From Symbiodinium natans (Eukaryota; Sar; Dinophyceae; Suessiales; Symbiodiniaceae): a DNA stretch of 64,000 nt. Position 1 is the stretch's first letter, and every line of letters begins with the position of its first letter. The position numbers and the translations under genes were made by a program. Below the pieces are notes generated by a model. The model ran no database searches. It saw only the letters and a program-made list of their open reading frames with translations, and was not told where the DNA came from. The stretch is from assembly GCA_905221605.1 (NCBI GenBank), contig CAJNDS010000247.1, positions 616,638 to 680,637 on the forward strand, given 5' to 3'. Below, in pieces: positions 37,048 through 46,787 of the stretch.

Positions 37048-38194
37048 ATGGCCCTCTCTTTGCGATTCCTGTCCCAGGCCTCCAAGAACATCGTGGCGCA
37101 TGCACCATCTCCCAAGGCTGTGCGCACTCCGAAGACTCCCAAGACGCCCAAATCACCTCAGGCGCCTCTGAGTCCTCTGAGTACGGCATGCCCTGCGTTG
37201 AGCTTCTTCCCAGCCGAGGAGGTCAAGCGAGTTCCGCGGAGTGGCGCGGCTCGCCAGCGGTCCGTCCACTTTGCTGATTCGGAGAATGGAACGACTTGGG
37301 TTGGCAATGTGTCCAGTTTGTGCAACACACAGGGCCTCGGCCCGCTCTTGGGGAACTCGTCATTGCTTGGCGGATTGCAACCCCATCGACGCTTTCAAGC
37401 CAAAACCACGCCGGACAGCGCCAGTGAGGAGGATGCCACGGCGTTGGCCATGGCCACGCGAGCAGCGGTGTTGGCGCGTCAGGCGCGACAGGAAGATCGC
37501 TGCGTGCCAACTCCGCGCGTTGCGCTGGAGCCGACCTTTCCGGTGCTGCTCGGCAGACAGCCCAAGGTAGGCCTACCCTTGCGGACTTTCCCGGTGGATG
37601 AAGAGTCCTGCGCGCATGCTGCGCACAAGGCTTTCCTGGAGCAGCAGGAGCGCAGGGCCAGCCGAGCAATGGTGAGCTTCGTAGTGTGAGCTTAGCGCCA
37701 CACTCATGCCCAGAGCAGCTTTTCAGTGCAAAGGCTGCTATTTACCATGGCTGTGTCCCTGGTTGATGTGTTCCTTGGTGAGGCATTGTACAGACTTCTC
37801 AAAAGCGAAAGTGAGCCTCGGTAGCCATCAGCACACAACTAGGATGTACGTTCTCGACGCCAAGGTCTGTTGAGCATGATGCCTCCACAGTTCCTGGGCC
37901 GAGCTTTCACATGAGCTGCCTAGAGCTGAAAGTCTGAGCTGGTGTGCAGAGACATATCCAAGCTCATGGCTTCAGCGCTGCTTTACGTCCTGCATCTTGC
38001 TAGTAAATTGCTAGAAGCTTCTCAAACCTTTTCCGCAGATGCGCCCCTGTCAGGAAAAGGCCGTTCCGAGATCGGCAATGCTGAGTTCTCGTAGCGATTC
38101 CACCCCTGCCCCCCTCCCCCCCCCCCCAACAAAAAAAACAGAGGAAAACAAGCAAACAAGCTCAAGCTCCAGTTACAGTCGGCCATTTCACTGA
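37048..38194 (+). CDS. two-exon Ser/Pro-rich protein, unknown function
   Basis: Exon 1 (37048-37671) starts MALSLRFLSQASKNIV, has a TPKTPKTPKSPQAP cluster of proline-directed sites and RQRSVHFADSENG, whose RSVHF fits the RVxF docking form for protein phosphatase 1. It ends ATG/GTGAGC. Intron 37672-38038 (367 nt) ends CTTTTCCGCAG. Exon 2 (38039-38194) joins in phase: MRPCQEKAVPRSAMLSSRSD, a proline run, then KKTEENKQTSSSSSYSRPFH and a stop. Total about 259 residues, largely disordered. If exon 1 is not spliced it ends five codons later at 37687. Regulatory role is inference only. Confidence 0.55.
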
Positions 38195-38318
38195 GCATAC
38201 AGCCTTCCATCGACAAAGAGTCCCACATACAGTTCATGCAGCTCTGCTCTCATTCGTGTGTGCGCCACATTGCGCCACCGTTGCATTGCGAGCGCCTAGG
38301 GGGTCCGCTAATTGATGT

Positions 38319-40200
38319 TGCCCCACTTGCCCCACTTGCCCCACTTGCCTTTCCAGAAGAGCTAATTGATGTTGCCCCACTTGCCCCACTTGCCCCACTT
38401 GGTGGCCCGGAAAAGCTAATTGATGTTGCCCCACTTGCCCCACTTGCCCCACTTGCCCCACTTGCCTCAGGAGTAATCCCTGCTGCCTGGGTAACTGGGG
38501 CAAGTGGGGCAAGTGGGGCAAGTGGGGCAAGTGGGGCAAGTGGGGCAAGTGGGGCAAGTGGGGCAAGTGGGGCAAGTGAGGCAAGCGCCCCCCCCCACCC
38601 CCCCTCGCCTCGCCGCAAGTCTGCCTCAAATCAGGCTGCGTTTGAGGCAGACTTATGGTCCACTTATGGTTGTAGGGCAGGCCCTAGCCAAGTAGAACCT
38701 TGAGTGCTGTTGGACCCTAAAATGACCCTAAAATGACCAACCTAGCCACACGTCTGCCTCAAATCGGGCTGCATTCAAGGCAGACCTGTGGCTGGGGCTG
38801 GTTGGGGGCAGACCCTAGCCAAGTAGAACCTCGAGTGCTATTGGACTCGGACAGACCCTAAAGTAACCAACCAGCCACAAGTCTGCCTCAAATCTCGCTG
38901 CAATTGAGGCAGACTTGTGGCTGGGACTCGTTGAGGGCATACCCTTGCCATGTAAAAAACCTCAAGTGCTATTGGACTCGGACAGACCCTAAAATGATCT
39001 GGGGCAAGTAGGGCAAGTGGGGCAAGTGAGGCAAGTGGGGCAAGCGCCCCCCCCCCCTCCCCCCACCCCTTGGCCTCGCCGCGCCACAAGTCTGCCTCAA
39101 ATCCGGCTGCGTTTGAGGCAGACTTATGGTTGGAGGGCAGGCCCTAGCCAAGTAGAACCTTGAGTGCTATTGGACCCTAAAATGACCCTAAAATGACCAA
39201 CCTATAGCCACAAGTCTGCCTCAAATCGGGCTGCATTCAAGGCAGACCCCCACTTGCCCCACTTGCCTTTCCAGAAGAGCTAATTGATGTTGCCCCACTT
39301 GCCCCACTTGCCCCACTTGGTGGCCCGGAAAAGCTAATTGATGTTGCCCCACTTGCCCCACTTGCCCCACTTGCCCCACTTGCCTCAGGAGTAATAACTG
39401 GGGCAAGTGGGCAAGTGGGGCAAGTGGGGCAAGTGGGGCAAGTGGGGCAAGCGCCCCCCCCCCCCCTCGCCTCGCCGCGCCACAAGTCTGCCTCAAATCA
39501 GGCTGCGTTTGAGGCAGACTTATGGTTGTAGGGCAGGCCCTAGCCAAGTAGAACCTTGAGTGCTGTTGGACCCTAAAATGACCCTAAAATGACCAACCTA
39601 GCCACACGTCTGCCTCAAATCGGGCTGCATTCAAGGCAGACCTGTGGCTGGGGCTGGTTGGGGGCAGACCCTAGCCAAGTAGAACCTCGAGTGCTATTGG
39701 ACTCGGACAGACCCTAAAGTAACCAACCAGCCACAAGTCTGCCTCAAATCTCGCTGCAATTGAGGCAGACTTGTGGCTGGGACTCGTTGAGGGCATACCC
39801 TTGCCATGTAAAAAACCTCAAGTGCTATTGGACTCGGACAGACCCTAAAATGATCTGGGGCAAGTAGGGCAAGTGGGGCAAGTGAGGCAAGTGGGGCAAG
39901 CGCCCCCCCCCCCTCCCCCCACCCCTTGGCCTCGCCGCGCCACAAGTCTGCCTCAAATCCGGCTGCGTTTGAGGCAGACTTATGGTTGGAGGGCAGGCCC
40001 TAGCCAAGTAGAACCTTGAGTGCTATTGGACCCTAAAATGACCCTAAAATGACCAACCTATAGCCACAAGTCTGCCTCAAATCGGGCTGCATTCAAGGCA
40101 GACCTGTGGCTCAAATCGAGCTGAAATTGAGGCAGACTTATGGGTGGGGCTTGTTGGGGGCAGACCCTAGCCAACAAGTCTGCCTCAAATGCAGCCAATA
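38319..40200. repeat. satellite-like cluster: 9-bp inverted minisatellites and 40-nt palindromes, partly duplicated
   Basis: CCCCACTTG arrays (38319-38463, 39247-39385) are followed by their inverse GGGGCAAGT (38497-38585, 39401-39450; shorter at 39001-39045 and 39857-39901). Around them lie palindromes of the form AAGTCTGCCTCAAATC-N-TTTGAGGCAGACTT (near 38618, 38750, 38879, 39087, 39213, 39483, 39607, 39735, 39943, 40069). From about 38665 to 39246 the sequence recurs at an 856-bp offset (39521-40102) almost without change. All ORFs here are repeat-coded. Confidence 0.9.
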
Positions 40201-40439
40201 CTTGGAGCTGTGCCGGGGTCTCTTCGATGCTCAGCGGACCGGGAAGGTTCGCCACATTGGTGCTGCTCAGAAGCACCAAGACTTCCTTGTCCCCTGGAAG
40301 GGTTTAGGGTTTAGGATTTAGGGTTGGAATATCCAGACTTCCACCAAGGTTTCCTTGGGGACCAAGTGAGCCCTTGGATGTTAAGTGGGAGGAGCCCGAT
40401 TTCATGCAGACTTATCAGGTCAGAGAAGGGGACCATTGT

Positions 40440-40915
40440 GAGGGTGGGGAAGAGGAGACGAGGGGAAGGGGAGAGAAGGGAGGGGGGGGGGGGAACACAG
40501 ACAAGAAAGACTATTTTGAGGGGAAGGTGGGGGGGGGGGAAGGGGTGACAACACGAAAGAGGCCAAGTCTGCCTCAAACACAGCCCGATTTGAGGCAGAC
40601 TTGTCAGGCCACAGAAGGGGGCCATTTTGAGATGAAGGACGGGGAGGGGAGGAGGATCAGGAAGGGTGGGGGAGGCGGGGGGGGAGTTTGGGGGGGGGAG
40701 GTGGGGGGAACACGATCAAGAGTAGGAAACCGGCACGACAAGTCTGCCTCAAACGCAGCCGGATTTGAGGCAGACTTGTCAGGCAACACAGGGGGGGATT
40801 TTAAGGGGAAGGGCGGGGAGGGGGAGGGGGGAAGGAAGGGAAACGCAACATGAAAGGGGCAACAAGATTTGAGGCAGACTTGTCAGGCCATGGGGGGGGG
40901 GCGGTGGGGGGGGGG

Positions 40916-40950
<35 letters not shown>

Positions 40951-40965
40951 CGGGTGGGGGGTGTG
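40440..40965. repeat. G-rich tract with palindromes and a long G-run
   Basis: Purine-rich GGGGAAGG sequence, three more AAGTCTGCCTCAAA palindromes (40565, 40739, half at 40867) and a near-pure G-run at about 40918-40950. Confidence 0.9.
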
Positions 40966-41215
40966 CCCCACTTGCCCCACTTGCCCCACTTGCCCCACTT
41001 GCCCCACTTGCCGCACTTGCCCCGCTTGCCCCACGCCCCACTTGCAGGGTGGGCTGGGGTAGGAGGGGGGCGAGTGGGGCAAGTGGGGCAAGTGGGGCAA
41101 GCGGGGCAAGTGGCAGAAATCACTTAGCGGTTAAGGCAGGGCAAGTGGGGCAAGTGGGGCAAGTGGGGCAAAGTGGTTTTCGGTAAGGGAGCACAGCAAG
41201 TGAGGCAAGCGGGGC
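40966..41215. repeat. inverted 9-bp minisatellites, third cluster
   Basis: CCCCACTTG units (40966-41037) then GGGGCAAGT units (41070-41112 and 41137-41172); the segment CAGAAATCACTTAGCGGT occurs twice (about 41113 and 41222). Confidence 0.9.
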
Positions 41216-41582
41216 AAGTGGCAGAAATCACTTAGCGGTCCCCGTTTGCACGCGCACTGCACCGTTGCATTTACGTTGCCCAGGGCGGCGCAAATCTCAA
41301 CACCCAGTACCCGACACCCATGTGAGCCCTTAAACCCAGAGCTACCGGAAACCAAGAAAGCCCCGAAAGCCTGACATGAGAAGCATCCTGAGGCCCTAAA
41401 CTCTAAACCCCCCCAAGTCTGGAACTTAGCGCTAAACTCCTAAACCCTAAACTACACCATCAACTCCTAAGCCAGAAGCACCCCCCAACCCCGAAACCTG
41501 AACCCTCAACCCCTCAACCCCCCCTGAACCCTCAAGCCCTCCCCACTCCCCCCCACCAAAGCCCCAAAATCCTTAGCTTGCC

Positions 41583-41701
41583 ATGCGCCGCTATTTCGCC
41601 TTCGGCGCCAACCTCTCTCCGAGAGCCCTGGCGCAGCGCCTCGGAAGCCCGCCGGGGCCAGGGCCGAGCCTGGCAGCTGCGCTGCAGGACTTAGGGCCTG
41701 G
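41583..41701 (+). CDS. candidate first exon of a gamma-glutamylcyclotransferase-like protein
   Basis: ATG-started frame MRRYFAFGANLSPRALAQRL. GGCT/AIG2-type proteins begin with a YxxYGSN(M/L)-like strand; here YFAFGANL occupies that place, forming the glycine-rich loop of the fold. The frame is then Gly/Pro-rich and meets a TTTAGGG array at 41702; splice sites CTGCAG/GACT or CTGGG/GTTTAG are possible. The rest of the enzyme, including the catalytic Glu, is not visible, so the call rests on about 12 residues. Confidence 0.45.
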
Positions 41702-41760
41702 GGTTTAGGGTTTAGGGTTTAGGGTTTAGGGTTTAGGGTTTAGGGTTTAGGGTTTGGGGT
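41702..41760. repeat. interstitial telomeric repeats, TTTAGGG orientation
   Basis: About eight units directly after the 41583 exon. Confidence 0.95.
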
Positions 41761-41902
41761 GAGGTTGAGGCTTTGCGTGGGCATTTAGCGGGCTGAGAGG
41801 CTTTGGGGTTGGTCGTCTGGCACTGGGGAAGACAAGAGCTCACGGAAGCTTCCGGGGCTTGAGGCCTATACATTCGAGAAAGGTTCCTCACCACCACCTC
41901 AG

Positions 41903-42028
41903 ATTCCACAATGCTGTGACGTCTGGTCTGTGGGTGCGGTGCTCTTCGCCTTGCTGTGTGGGGGCCTGCCCTTTGAGGGAGCCAATAACGTTGAGGTGGC
42001 AGCGAAGATCCTACGGGTTAGCTACCGC
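41903..42028 (+). CDS. exon of a CAMK/CDPK-type protein kinase (subdomains IX-X)
   Basis: 126 nt, 42 codons, between acceptor CCACCTCAG and donor CCGC/GTGCGA. Reads CDVWSVGAVLFALLCGGLPF then EGANNVEVAAKILRVSYR. This is the DVWSxGVxLYxLLxGxxPFxG block of Ser/Thr kinases (helix F with the invariant Asp), closest in style to CDPK/CAMK. Catalytic HRD and DFG exons are not seen nearby, so it is one exon of a split gene or a displaced fragment. The phase-0 ends fit a true exon. Confidence 0.65.
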
Positions 42029-42057
42029 GTGCGAAGCGGATGTGATACTACTACACC

Positions 42058-42354
42058 ATGTGCCCCTTGAAAACAATGAGGATTTCAACTGACATCTGCC
42101 ACAAGAAAAATCAAATCTACTCTTCCTCACTTGTTCTTATGTTGAAGAAGTCCCTTTGCAGATCAGAAGCCCTTTTTGAAGTGCCAAAAAAAGGGCTAAC
42201 TGTCTTGGATTGGTGGATTTCAAGGCTACTTTTTTTGGGCTCGGACTTTGATGACTGGCAGCCCGCGCTCCTAGACCTAAAACCCGCAGACTGTGCATCG
42301 TGCTTAGTCGTGACATGGTGTGCATTGGAGTATGTGTCAGAAGAAATGCTTTGA
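42058..42354 (+). CDS. candidate coding stretch, unknown protein
   Basis: ATG-started; contains EALFEVPKKGLTVLDWWISR and GSDFDDWQPALLDLKPADC to a stop. Confidence 0.4.
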   Translation: MCPLKTMRISTDICHKKNQIYSSSLVLMLKKSLCRSEALFEVPKKGLTVLDWWISRLLFLGSDFDDWQPALLDLKPADCASCLVVTWCALEYVSEEML

Positions 42355-42505
42355 TCAGAAGGGTGCCATGCAAAGGATTTCCAGGTATCGTGACATCCTA
42401 GAGCGCAGCCTGTTGCGTTTCATTCCACCTTTGATGCTGCAGCAGCGTAGCAACAGGAGCCACGACAAGTCGGGAGACAATTGTAATGAGCAATTGGATG
42501 ACTAG
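42341..42505 (+). CDS. candidate terminal exon, unknown protein
   Basis: After GTATGTGTCAG the frame reads KKCFDQKGAMQRISRYRDIL, ERSLLRFIPPLMLQQRSNRS and a polar end with a stop. Overlaps the previous stretch in another frame, so only one can be exon there. Confidence 0.5.
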   Translation, partial: KKCFDQKGAMQRISRYRDILERSLLRFIPPLMLQQRSNRSHDKSGDNCNEQLDD

Positions 42506-42630
42506 AGCATGTGTGGTCATGAGTCATGAGTACATGCTGCAGTGCTGCGTGCCACGTCTCCACCACGGGCCCACTCCTATAATGTCAATGCTCCGCCGCC
42601 CTGCGTATCCTAGAATGCAGGCTTCCAACC

Positions 42631-42837
42631 ATGCGACAGCTGGACTACAGCTATAGGAAAGAACCACGAGATGTTGATAGCAATGCAACATTCCGAGTCG
42701 CGCCGCAATGCTCTGGCTTCATCTTTGCTTTCTTCTGGCTGGCTCTTGGGACTTTAACCTCTTGGGTTTTTGGTAGAAACTACAATAAGGAGCCTAATTC
42801 CAAATACGTACCTTTTTTGGGTCTTTTTGGGCCCTGA
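42631..42837 (+). CDS. candidate ORF with a hydrophobic segment
   Basis: ATG-started MRQLDYSYRKEPRDVDSNAT then GFIFAFFWLALGTL. The 3' end runs into the tandem repeat at 42801. Confidence 0.35.
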   Translation: MRQLDYSYRKEPRDVDSNATFRVAPQCSGFIFAFFWLALGTLTSWVFGRNYNKEPNSKYVPFLGLFGP

Positions 42838-43245
42838 AAACGCCGTAAAGGGCACGTGTTTTTTAGGTCGGGCCGTTCCCGGACCGGACCCGCCCCCCAC
42901 CCGCCGACCTTTTTTGGGTCTTTTTAGGCCTGAAAACGCCGTAAAGGGCATGTATTTCCGAGGTCGGGCCGTTCCCGGACCAGACCCCCCCCCCCGCCCG
43001 CCGACCTCCCAAATACGTACCTTTTTTGGGTCTTTTTGGGGCTGAAAACGCCGTAAAGGGCACGTATTTCGGAGGTGGGGCTGTTCCTTTTGGGCTTGAA
43101 AACGCCGCAAAGGGCACGTATTTCTTAGGTCGGGCCGTTCCCGACCGGACCCCCCCGCCCGCCCGCCGACCTCCCAAATACGTACTTTTTTTGGGTCTTT
43201 TTGGGCCTGAAAACGCCGTAAAAGGGCACGTATTTCGGAGGTCGG
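42801..43245. repeat. tandem repeat, unit about 97-112 bp
   Basis: Five copies marked by GAAAACGCCGTAAAGGGCA (42836, 42932, 43043, 43098 as a variant, 43209). Units share TTTTTTGGGTCTTTTTGGGC, GGTCGGGCCGTTCCCGGACC and CGCCCGCCGACC. Confidence 0.9.
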
Positions 43246-43554
43246 AGGTTCGAACCCTAAACCCTATAAACCCTAAACCCTAAACTTTAAACCCTAAACG
43301 GGTGGCAAAAAAAAAACCTAAACGAAATAAGAAAAAAGCGTGCCGTTGCGGCTTTACGTCCTTTTCCAGGTTCAAGTGACCCCAAAAAGGGTCGGGGGTG
43401 GGGCGGCTCGAGAAAATGGGACGCAAAACAAGGAAGGGAACCTTCCCCTTCTTCATGAGGCCACTCTCGAAATGCATACCCTTCAGAGCCTAGGAATGTT
43501 TGGTCCTGGGCTCAAATCCCTTCAGCCCAACCCTGATTAAAAATAGGAACCTTT

Positions 43555-43665
43555 TACGGTTCGGTTTCTATTTCGGTTCGGTTCGACGGTTCCGGTTTTA
43601 CTATTCGGTCCGCAGGTTCCGGTTCTGACGGTTCCGGTTCCACGGTTCGCGGTTCGGTTCCTTCG
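43555..43665. repeat. GGTTC/GGTTCCG minisatellite
   Basis: Imperfect GGTTCCGGTTC and GGTTCGGTTC units. Confidence 0.9.
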
Positions 43666-43842
43666 CTTCCTGCTAAACGTTAACTTTTACATGTTTAGGA
43701 GGGGTTCAGAAGTCAGCCAAGTCATATCATCTCGAAGAGCCAATAAGCTACGACCCATATAGACTCTAACTAAGAGCAAATATAAAGCAAGTCATAGAAA
43801 GCAGCAACCACAACGCTAGGATGATAGCGTAGAAGCCTGTAG

Positions 43843-43905
43843 GCCAAACTTTTTTTGCGAAAGGACTGGGAGCTGCGCTTTGATGTGCAAGGCTACTGGC
43901 CCCAG
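43843..43905 (+). CDS. candidate internal exon, unknown protein
   Basis: 63 nt, 21 codons, between acceptor AAGCCTGTAG and donor CCCAG/GTCGAG. Reads AKLFLRKDWELRFDVQGYWP. Confidence 0.45.
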
Positions 43906-43931
43906 GTCGAGGCAGCTGGGTCGGACACCTC

Positions 43932-44046
43932 AGCTCAGACGAGTTCGGCTGGAGTGAGGTCAAGTTGCAAGATAACTCTCCTTTGTGGCATTTCCATTCA
44001 ATACTGCCCGAGATCCTGTTTCAGAGGCTGATGAAGGGGGAGTAGA
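43932..44046 (+). CDS. candidate terminal exon, unknown protein
   Basis: In the +1 frame relative to the preceding exon: DEFGWSEVKLQDNSPLWHFH, SILPEILFQRLMKGE, stop. The gap to 43905 is too short for a normal intron, so a frameshift in a decayed gene is also possible. Confidence 0.4.
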
Positions 44047-44286
44047 GGAGCGTTCGCTTTGTATCGCTCTCGATGCGGGTGCACCTATTTGCTGTATTAG
44101 CTGACGTACATCTTCACGTGCTACCTTCACCTCAACTTTGCCCTTGGTCTACCCTGCAACCCGTCAATCCGAACTTCCCTAGATCCGAACCCAAACCCCT
44201 TAAACGTCATTAAATTCCGGAACCGATGCCCTGCAAACTAAACCTCGCATGCAACCAGCGCCAGATTTCTGAGACACTTGCTGCAG

Positions 44287-44317
44287 GGTGCCTTCGCATC
44301 GGCGGCCCCTCGCAAAG
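44287..44317 (+). CDS. candidate micro-exon
   Basis: 31 nt between CTTGCTGCAG and CAAAG/GTGAGA, both close to consensus; reads GAFASAAPRK. The frame stays open beyond. Confidence 0.35.
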
Positions 44318-44559
44318 GTGAGAGGCGGCCAAGTAAGAAAGAGACCCTACACGCCACCAGTACCAACCCTAAACCCTAAATCATGAAGAAGCATGGGTAA
44401 AACTTCATTTCTATTTCCAGTTCAGTCTGGCATCGATTTCCTGCAACACTCTGACAGGATCTACGGCGTGGTTCACATGCTCAGTGAGGCGTTGCCGGCT
44501 TCTTGTGGCTAGGGTCTTCACACGCGCATGGCCACAAGGGACCTATCGGGCCTTTTGCC

Positions 44560-44784
44560 GACTGCAAGTCCCGTAAAGTCCTCGTCCAACCTCAGCCGCG
44601 CACGCGTTCAGCTTCCAGAAGGTCCAAGCAAACGAGACCCGATCGCCCGCCCAAGCTGAAACCACGCGCTCGCAAAAGAAATCCTAATGAAAGGCAATCG
44701 ACGCAGGACCAGCAACCTGTAGGACCCAACTGTAGGAGAACTGAATGCCCGAGCTCCCAGGGGCCCAAAACTCAAACTACCTAA
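44560..44784 (+). CDS. candidate exon, highly basic protein
   Basis: Frame reads PRTRSASRRSKQTRPDRPPK, LKPRARKRNPNERQSTQDQ and on to a stop. Arg/Lys/Pro/Ser-rich, possibly nucleic-acid binding or disordered. Confidence 0.4.
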   Translation, partial: DCKSRKVLVQPQPRTRSASRRSKQTRPDRPPKLKPRARKRNPNERQSTQDQQPVGPNCRRTECPSSQGPKTQTT

Positions 44785-44851
44785 ATCCACACACACTCTC
44801 AGTAGGTGCACGCCCTACCCTCTACAGGGCCTGAACTGAAAAAGGCGGTAG

Positions 44852-44963
44852 ACGCTTCGTCGTGGGATTTCTGAAGTCGCCACTCTGCTTCTGGGCTTGG
44901 GAATTTTCGGAGCCGGGCCTGAACCCTGGGCCGCTTTCCATGAAGCAAGGTGTGCACCCACCG
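44852..44963 (+). CDS. candidate internal exon ending at a telomeric array
   Basis: Frame reads RFVVGFLKSPLCFWAWEFSE, PGLNPGPLSMKQGVHPP and ends exactly at GTTTAGGG (array 44964-45020). Confidence 0.5.
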
Positions 44964-45132
44964 GTTTAGGGTTTAGGGTTTAAGGTTTTAGGGTTTCGGG
45001 TTTAGGGTTTAGGGTTTAGGGCTAATCTGCCATCAGCCCGAGTTGAGTCTGTGAAATCATGGCCCCTTGGCAGGAGCAGCTCCACGTCCTAGACGGCTTG
45101 GAACTTTGACTCTTCTCAGCAGCGTCTTCTAG

Positions 45133-45240
45133 GAAATCTTTCGGGTCACACGTGAACCCCTCGAGTCGATGCGCGCAAACTCATTTGACAATAGATCCAG
45201 AGTCCCAATGATGTTCGCCCCAGCCCTGCCACAGGGGTGA
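45133..45240 (+). CDS. candidate internal or terminal exon, unknown protein
   Basis: Acceptor GCGTCTTCTAG, frame EIFRVTREPLESMRANSFDN, RSRVPMMFAPALPQG, with donor AGGG/GTGACT just before the stop. Confidence 0.5.
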   Translation, partial: EIFRVTREPLESMRANSFDNRSRVPMMFAPALPQG

Positions 45241-45379
45241 CTTATGCACCCCGTAATAACGAAGACTTTCGGGTGTAAAGGCTTCCGGGTTTTCGCCATT
45301 CAGAGGTTCCGTGCCTTCGGGTTTAGGGGTCTGGTCCAAAAGCCCAAAAGCCTCCAATGATCGGTTGCTGATTCCACAG

Positions 45380-45443
45380 CTGGCTCATGAAGCCTCTAGT
45401 GTGCATGGGGATGCAAGTATACCACCAGAAATTGACCTCGAGG
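45380..45443 (+). CDS. candidate internal exon, unknown protein
   Basis: 64 nt between GCTGATTCCACAG and CGAGG/GTAGCT. Reads LAHEASSVHGDASIPPEIDL. Confidence 0.5.
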
Positions 45444-45529
45444 GTAGCTTTCGGCTTATGCCTTGCGTCAGGACTCCCTCTCTTTTGACCCTCCCCCCGC
45501 ACCCTAAGCCTTCAACCCCAGCCTCCTCA

Positions 45530-45597
45530 GCCAAACCCTTAACCCTAAACCCAAAACCGTCAACCCTCAACCCTGAACCCTAAACCCTAAACCCTGA
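45530..45597. repeat. interstitial telomeric repeats, CCCTAAA orientation
   Basis: Degenerate CCCTAAA/CCCTGAA units ending at the next exon. Confidence 0.9.
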
Positions 45598-45598
45598 G

Positions 45599-45688
45599 GA
45601 GGGCGTTCCGGAGGGCCAGAACCTGCGGGTGGAGGGCGGCCGCCTGAGAGACCTCAATGGCTCTGAGCTGCCAGGCTGGAGAAGCTGA
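45599..45688 (+). CDS. candidate exon abutting a CCCTAAA array
   Basis: Array end CCCTGAG acts as acceptor. Frame reads EGVPEGQNLRVEGGRLRDLN, GSELPGWRS, stop; a GC donor at CCAG/GCTGG is possible. Confidence 0.5.
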   Translation, partial: EGVPEGQNLRVEGGRLRDLNGSELPGWRS

Positions 45689-46026
45689 GGGTCCAGGCCC
45701 AAAAAGCCGGGAACAGTTTAGGGCCGATTGGGTAAGTATTGGGTAAGTATTGGGTTTTATAGGGTTAGTATTGGGTTTGTAGGGTTTCGGGTTCAAGGGC
45801 GATTTTGGGCCTTTGGGGATGGGCTCGTAGACTCGACATCTTGAGACTTGTGTTGAGAGTTTCAGGGTCCAGTGGCTTCTTCATTCACATCACTGAGGCA
45901 AAAACTGAAGCCATCCAATAACACGGGAATACCCTGAACCCCTCCAAATGCTCACCCCAAACCGTCTAGTGCCCCCACGAATTCCCAAATCACAGCAAGC
46001 GAGCTTCGCTGCTTCCACGTGCGCAG

Positions 46027-46103
46027 GGGAGGGCTGCACTTTTTACACCTGCGGCCCCTCGATGCGGTTGCCGGAGGCTGGCCTTGCTCTGGGCTTCAGA
46101 GGG
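46027..46103 (+). CDS. candidate internal exon, unknown protein
   Basis: 77 nt between CACGTGCGCAG and AGGG/GTGAAT. Reads EGCTFYTCGPSMRLPEAGLA. Confidence 0.45.
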
Positions 46104-46422
46104 GTGAATCCGCTACTCGGGGGGGAGGATGCCTCATGCATGCAGGTGGACATGTGCAGCATTTTCTATTTGTGTCGTTGCCAATAACCTTCTCACATGC
46201 TACAAGTGGCTGTGACGATGCGACCGTTAGAGAAGCTTAGCTTGTGTGATACAAAAATGTAGGCGTTTGACTGCCGCAGACTTTGCTTGAGAAGCTGTCC
46301 GGGCAACCTGCTTGCGGAGAAGGGCTTCAAGGGCCTAACGGTGTATGCCCACTCTAAGAGCGTGCCCGAATCGATGTCGGCGTAGATGGCTGAAGGCGTC
46401 ACAGTGAACATTGTGTTTCCAG

Positions 46423-46678
46423 GGCGTTCCTCAACTGCGATGACCAAGACTCTATCGCTAGCGGAGCTGCCGGGTCCTGCTTCAAGATGATGTTCAAGGA
46501 GGATGGCGGCAAAAGCGCGGCCAAGGCGGCCAAATCCACACAGTCTTTGCCGCGGCGAGCCCTGAATTTGAGAGTGTTCACGGGCTACTATAAGGAGCGG
46601 AGGCTGCGCCCGACCTCCTACGATCCCAACGTGCAAGCCGGCATACTTGCTGCCGTTGAATCCGCAACGCCGAAGTAG
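46423..46678 (+). CDS. candidate terminal exon, Lys/Arg-rich
   Basis: Acceptor ATTGTGTTTCCAG. Frame reads AFLNCDDQDSIASGAAGSCF, then FKEDGGKSAAKAAKSTQS, YYKERRLRPTSYDPNVQAG and a stop at 46676. The open frame lacks an ATG before residue 22, which favours splicing over an independent ORF. Confidence 0.55.
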
Positions 46679-46787
46679 CGCAAAGAGCACGCGGTGAACC
46701 TTGCCTCGCGCCGCTTGCTGGCTCCAGGAGGTGAATGCGAGCCTTGCAAGGAATTAAGAACTTGACCGGTGGTGCGCGAACACATGA

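Noticed and set aside
38234-39547. ORFs of GASGAS, APLAPL or PHLPHL repeats on both strands
   Set aside because: 9-bp repeats keep all frames open; no non-repeat sequence supports translation.
38600-40900. CRISPR array, because of repeated palindromes
   Set aside because: Spacing is irregular, spacers repeat, no cas genes, and the context is eukaryotic.
44287-44790. One long basic gene from 44287 to 44784
   Set aside because: Stops and degenerate CCCTAAA units separate the blocks; they are listed as separate candidates.
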